A DNA stretch of 52,312 nucleotides from JAVEDQ01 sp035468175 (GTDB lineage Bacteria > Actinomycetota > Actinomycetes > Frankiales > Frankiaceae). Numbering within the stretch: position 1 is the stretch's first letter; each line of letters opens with the position of its first letter. Positions 49,363 through 52,312 of the stretch are shown one piece after another. The stretch is taken from the NCBI GenBank assembly GCA_035468175.1, contig DATITC010000045.1, positions 1 through 52,312 of the forward strand, written 5' to 3'. The position numbers and the translations under genes are program-made. Under the pieces are notes generated by a model. It was not told where the DNA came from, did not search any database, and saw only the letters and a program-made list of their open reading frames with translations.

Positions 49363-49992
49363 TCAGGGGTGGACGCTGCCCGGGCGGTAGGTGTTCTGGA
49401 CCGTCTGGGCGGTGCAGCTCTGCCCGGCCGGCACGTCCACGGAGGCGAACTGCGTCGGCTTCTTCGTGTCACTGGCCTTGCCTGCGCCGGCCTGCGGGAT
49501 GACCGCGACGCCACCCGAGCACGCCGTGCCGTCGGTGACGGCGAAGGCGAAGTACTGGTCCATCGTGTGGCCGTAGTCGAGCAGGAAGCCGCCCGATGAC
49601 GCGATGGTCGTGGGGGTGGCCGCCGAGTCGCTGAACAGCCCTGGCGTGAGGTTCGGGGCGACCTGCTGCCACTGCTTGGTGATGACGAGGTCGGCGGACT
49701 GCTGCCCGTCGTAGGGGGCGGTGCAGACCGCGGTCAGGAGGACGTCGCGGGCGGCCTTCGCGTCGGCGACCGGGGAGGTCGTCTTCGAGGCAGCGCCGCT
49801 CGGGCAGCTGCCACCGGCGGAGCTGTTGCTCGACGTCGAGTCGGTGCTCGCCGACGGGTTCGGCGTGCTGCCAACGGGAGCCGGGGCCGACGGCGCTATG
49901 GCGGACGAGCTGTCGGCCGACCCGCAGGCACTCAACGACCCGAGCGCGAGAGCGGCGATGGCCAGCGACGGACCATGGGACGTGCGCTTCAT
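49363..49992 (-). CDS. Secreted lipoprotein of unknown function
   Basis: Encodes 209 residues. The signal peptide ends in a lipobox LGSLSAC with Cys23 acylated, followed by a Ser/Pro/Ala-rich linker and a domain of ~140 residues with two or more Cys residues (VCTAPYD, GTACSGG, GQSCTAQT) likely to form disulfides. No known family is recognised. ATG 49992 has GGGGG about 6 nt upstream; TTG two codons earlier is an alternative. Confidence 0.75.
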   Translation of the reverse strand: MKRTSHGPSLAIAALALGSLSACGSADSSSAIAPSAPAPVGSTPNPSASTDSTSSNSSAGGSCPSGAASKTTSPVADAKAARDVLLTAVCTAPYDGQQSADLVITKQWQQVAPNLTPGLFSDSAATPTTIASSGGFLLDYGHTMDQYFAFAVTDGTACSGGVAVIPQAGAGKASDTKKPTQFASVDVPAGQSCTAQTVQNTYRPGSVHP

Positions 49993-50111
49993 GGACAACC
50001 CCCGATGAGCTGATCCGGCTCATGAGCCGACGCAGGCGATGCGGGTGCTGTCCGCTCCCGCTCGGCCGGTTCTAACGTTGCGGGACCGGCCTTGTCAGGC
50101 AGTTGGGCACT

Positions 50112-50987
50112 TCATGAGCGAGTGAGCGTCCCGCGCCGGGTGGCCAGCTTCAGCGCCTGGCCGAACAGCCACACCGCCAACGGGAGGCAGACCAGGACGG
50201 CTCCCACCAGGAGAAGGGCACTGCCGGTCCAGCCGCCGCCGGTGAGCGCCGCTCGGAGTCCGTCCAGGGCGATGCGGGTCGGGAGCAGCATGCTCACCCA
50301 CCGCAGGGCGGCGGGCAGGGCAGTCACCGGGAAGTAGGTCCCCGAACCGAACGCGAGGGCGAGGATCACCAGCCGACCCAGCGTGTTGCCGTGCTCGAAC
50401 GCGACGGCGAAGGCGGCGAGGGCGATGCCGAAGCACATGGTGACCGCGCCCCCGAGCAGGAGCACGACGGCGACGCCGAGCCAGTTCGCGGACCCGACGT
50501 CGAGGCCGAGCAACGCGGTCGCCACGCCCAGGTAGGCGCCGGCCCGGACGACGGCGAAGACCATCGGGTAGGTGCTCAGCCCGAGTGCCACGGCGACCGT
50601 GCCGATCGGCTGGGTCGCGAGTATCTCCAGCGTGCCGCTCCGACGTTCCTCGTCGATGCGAACGGTGATCTGCGTGCCGGCGGCCTGCACCACGAGCATG
50701 AAGGCGAGACCGACGGCGACGAAGTCGAAGTAGCTGCCGGAGCGGCCGAGCCGGGGTTGGGCCGGGTGTCGCAGAACGCGGGAGATGAACAGGAAGACGG
50801 CCAGGTTGACGATGCCGAACAGGAAGTCGAGGACGAACGGCATACCCAGGAAGCGCCGCTCGGCGGCGTCCCGCCGGACGATCGCGAGGACCGCACGGCC
50901 GGGCCCGGGGACGAATGCGGGGGCTTTCGGCTCGGCCGGTGCGGTCTTCGCATACGGCGGCGAGATGACGCCCGGTGAGGCCTTCAT
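50112..50987 (-). CDS. ABC-2 type transporter permease
   Basis: Encodes 291 residues with about six membrane segments after a Pro/Ala-rich cytoplasmic start. AVLAIVRRDAAERRFLGMPFVLDFLFGIVNLAVFLF and RIDEERRSGTLEILATQPIG are typical of ABC-2 permeases (the second is the loop between membrane spans). ATG 50987 overlaps the stop of the ATPase gene by 4 bases. It is probably an exporter; the substrate is unknown. Confidence 0.85.
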   Translation of the reverse strand: MKASPGVISPPYAKTAPAEPKAPAFVPGPGRAVLAIVRRDAAERRFLGMPFVLDFLFGIVNLAVFLFISRVLRHPAQPRLGRSGSYFDFVAVGLAFMLVVQAAGTQITVRIDEERRSGTLEILATQPIGTVAVALGLSTYPMVFAVVRAGAYLGVATALLGLDVGSANWLGVAVVLLLGGAVTMCFGIALAAFAVAFEHGNTLGRLVILALAFGSGTYFPVTALPAALRWVSMLLPTRIALDGLRAALTGGGWTGSALLLVGAVLVCLPLAVWLFGQALKLATRRGTLTRS

Positions 50988-51598
50988 CGGGTCGTCGAGA
51001 TGTCCAGCATGCGCTCGCAGTGCTCCCGGTCCGCGCCTGAGTGCGACGCAATGACGCAGGCGACCGAACGACGTTCGATCGCCGCCCAGAGCCGGTCGCA
51101 TCCCTCGGCGTCGAGGGAGCGGGTCGGCTCGTCGAGCAACAGCAGTTCCGGTTCACCGAGCAGGGCCCGCGCCATGGACACCCGCGCACGCATGCCGCTG
51201 GAGTACCCCTGCACCCGCGTGCCGGCGAAGTGCGTGATGGCCAACTCGCGTTGCGCGGCATCGACCGCCTCGTCGACCTGAGCGGACGGCAGGCGTAGGC
51301 GAGCCGCGCAGGTGAGGTTGTCGTGGCCGGAGAGCCGCGGATAGAGCGCCTGCTCAGGGTTCAGGCAGACACCGACCCGGGCGCGAGCGGCGCGCGAACC
51401 GATAGGCCACCCGGCCACGGTGCCCGAGCCGGAGGTGAGCGCGAGCGTGCCCGCGAGGCAGCGGAGCAGGGTGGTCTTTCCCGACCCGTTGGGGCCGCCG
51501 AGGAACAGGTGCTCGCCGGCCGCCAGGTCGAGGTCGAGTCCGGAGAAGACGGGCTGCTTGCCAAAGTGACGTCCGGCGTTCTGCAGCCGCAGCATCAC
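50984..51598 (-). CDS. ABC exporter ATP-binding protein (short, 204 aa)
   Basis: Encodes 204 residues, at the short end for an ABC ATPase, with no room for extra C-terminal domains. Walker A GPNGSGKTT (35-43), signature YSSGMR (131-136), Walker B LLLLDEPT (151-158) and H-loop ASHS are present. It is the first gene of a two-gene exporter operon with the permease downstream. The N-terminal neighbours lie divergent (51805). Confidence 0.88.
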   Translation of the reverse strand: MMLRLQNAGRHFGKQPVFSGLDLDLAAGEHLFLGGPNGSGKTTLLRCLAGTLALTSGSGTVAGWPIGSRAARARVGVCLNPEQALYPRLSGHDNLTCAARLRLPSAQVDEAVDAAQRELAITHFAGTRVQGYSSGMRARVSMARALLGEPELLLLDEPTRSLDAEGCDRLWAAIERRSVACVIASHSGADREHCERMLDISTTR

Positions 51599-51804
51599 GG
51601 CGTCCTGCGCGCTCGCGGGACGGGCGTGCGGACGAGGACGTGCCGGTGCTGGGCTGATGGTGCAGCTATCGGTAGCCGGGTCGGCATGCTGAACGCCGAC
51701 GGGGTCGTCGCCGGGGGTGCCGTTCGGCAGCCTGACAGCCGACCTGAAGCCGCCGACGGGGTGATCTGCTCAAGGTTGTCGATCGGAGGGACGACGACCA
51801 TCGT

Positions 51805-52312
51805 GTGGCTGTCCCCGCTGTCGAGTCGTCCCCCGGCCGTTCGGTCTACGGGCTCCGGGTCTACGGCCTCGACGACGTCGCGGAGCTGACCGCGCCGAAC
51901 GATGACGACCACGGCGGGGACGAGTTCGCGGTGCGGGTGAGCCAGGTGGACGCCGACCGGCCGACGGTGGTGGCGATGGACGCGGCCCGCAACGTGCTGC
52001 TGCTGGCGGACGGTCGGCACCTCGAGATGGACCGGCACGCAGGTACTGCCAGGTTCTACGGCCCCCCGCTCGAAGTCGACCGGCTAGCGCATCCCTATCT
52101 GGCGCCGGTTGCAACGACGTTCAACCGCTGGCTCGGCCGCGAGACTTTCCACGCCGGCGCGTTCGTCGTCGCCGGCCAGGCCTGGGTCGTCGCCGGCGTG
52201 CGGACCGCCGGGAAGAGCACGCTGCTCGCCGCCCTGGCCGACCGCGGCATCCCCGTACTGAGCGACGACATCACGATCACCGACGGCACGGTCGCCTACG
52301 CCGGGCCGCGCT
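51805..52312 (+). CDS. HPr kinase-like P-loop protein (5' part, cut by window end)
   Basis: Open to the end of the window; 169 codons are visible. The first ~125 codons encode an acidic, beta-rich part. A P-loop GVRTAGKST (52195-52221) is followed by LLAALADRGIPVLSDDITI, the pattern of HprK/P-type serine kinases (P-loop, then SDD). GTG 51805 is a tentative start; GGAGGG lies 15 nt upstream, a rather long spacing. Such proteins occur in RiPP loci as well as alone; nothing upstream supports a RiPP locus. Confidence 0.7.
   Translation, partial: MAVPAVESSPGRSVYGLRVYGLDDVAELTAPNDDDHGGDEFAVRVSQVDADRPTVVAMDAARNVLLLADGRHLEMDRHAGTARFYGPPLEVDRLAHPYLAPVATTFNRWLGRETFHAGAFVVAGQAWVVAGVRTAGKSTLLAALADRGIPVLSDDITITDGTVAYAGPR

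Noticed and set aside
1..52312. CRISPR arrays, tRNA or rRNA genes, intact transposons
   Set aside because: No regularly spaced repeats, cloverleaf sequences, rRNA segments or transposase genes were recognised on either strand by reading; a covariance-model search was not possible.

Overview
The window is very GC-rich DNA, densely coded on both strands, with many GTG starts and 4-bp start/stop overlaps. The Rv3235-family protein, WS/DGAT acyltransferase, PIN-PhoH ATPase, 13E12/DUF222-type protein and mim/prm-type monooxygenase all point to an actinomycete. I cannot name the genus. No rRNA, tRNA, CRISPR array or intact insertion sequence was seen.

Left edge (1-2210): the start of a DUF222/13E12 protein, then a TetR regulator divergent from an MFS exporter with a clear operator between them; this looks accessory. 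Positions 2188-10019 form a block that resembles the Rv3233c-Rv3235 neighbourhood of mycobacteria: Rv3235-family protein, membrane LysM protein, a 184-aa unknown, an excisionase-type HTH protein, SAF-domain protein, CpaE/MinD-like ATPase, WS/DGAT, patatin phospholipase and a DUF6912-like protein. Positions 10021-16895 hold housekeeping singletons: PP2C phosphatase, PhoH, AlkB-like dioxygenase, NTF2-like protein, threonine ammonia-lyase and small proteins.

Positions 16975-19699 are a complete polar amino acid ABC transporter on the minus strand. Positions 20155-28101 carry a mixed set: an unknown membrane protein, a TetR regulator with palindrome, a ThDP-dependent enzyme, a neprosin-family glutamic peptidase without a visible signal peptide, a VOC protein, a SHOCT protein and an AsnB-type amidotransferase.

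Positions 32399 down to 28110 encode an Mrp/Mnh-type cation/proton antiporter in the order E-F-G-DUF4040-B-C-D. It has no separate MrpA NuoL-like subunit; the two C-terminal pieces of MrpA survive as a free DUF4040 protein and as the N-terminus of the MnhB protein. This is the gene order of archaeal membrane-bound hydrogenase (Mbh) ion-translocation modules.

The most coherent system is at 32482-45213: a soluble diiron monooxygenase locus of the mim/prm type (propane, acetone or phenol oxidation). A divergent GAF-AAA-Fis regulator is followed by a small unknown protein, hydroxylase large subunit, reductase, hydroxylase small subunit, coupling protein, amidohydrolase, MIP18/DUF59 protein and a dedicated GroEL-like chaperonin. 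An Nramp metal transporter and a 201-aa unknown protein follow in the same direction. The monooxygenase large subunit keeps all six diiron ligands at the same spacing as methane monooxygenase. Candidate control elements include a 15-bp palindrome upstream of the large subunit, two strong consecutive hairpins between the large-subunit and reductase genes, and a 26-bp tandem repeat before the chaperonin gene.

The right end (45268-52312) holds a YchJ-like protein, small membrane proteins, a frameshifted VOC pseudogene, a polytopic membrane protein, a RidA-family protein, a lipoprotein, a two-gene ABC exporter and the 5' part of an HPr-kinase-like gene.
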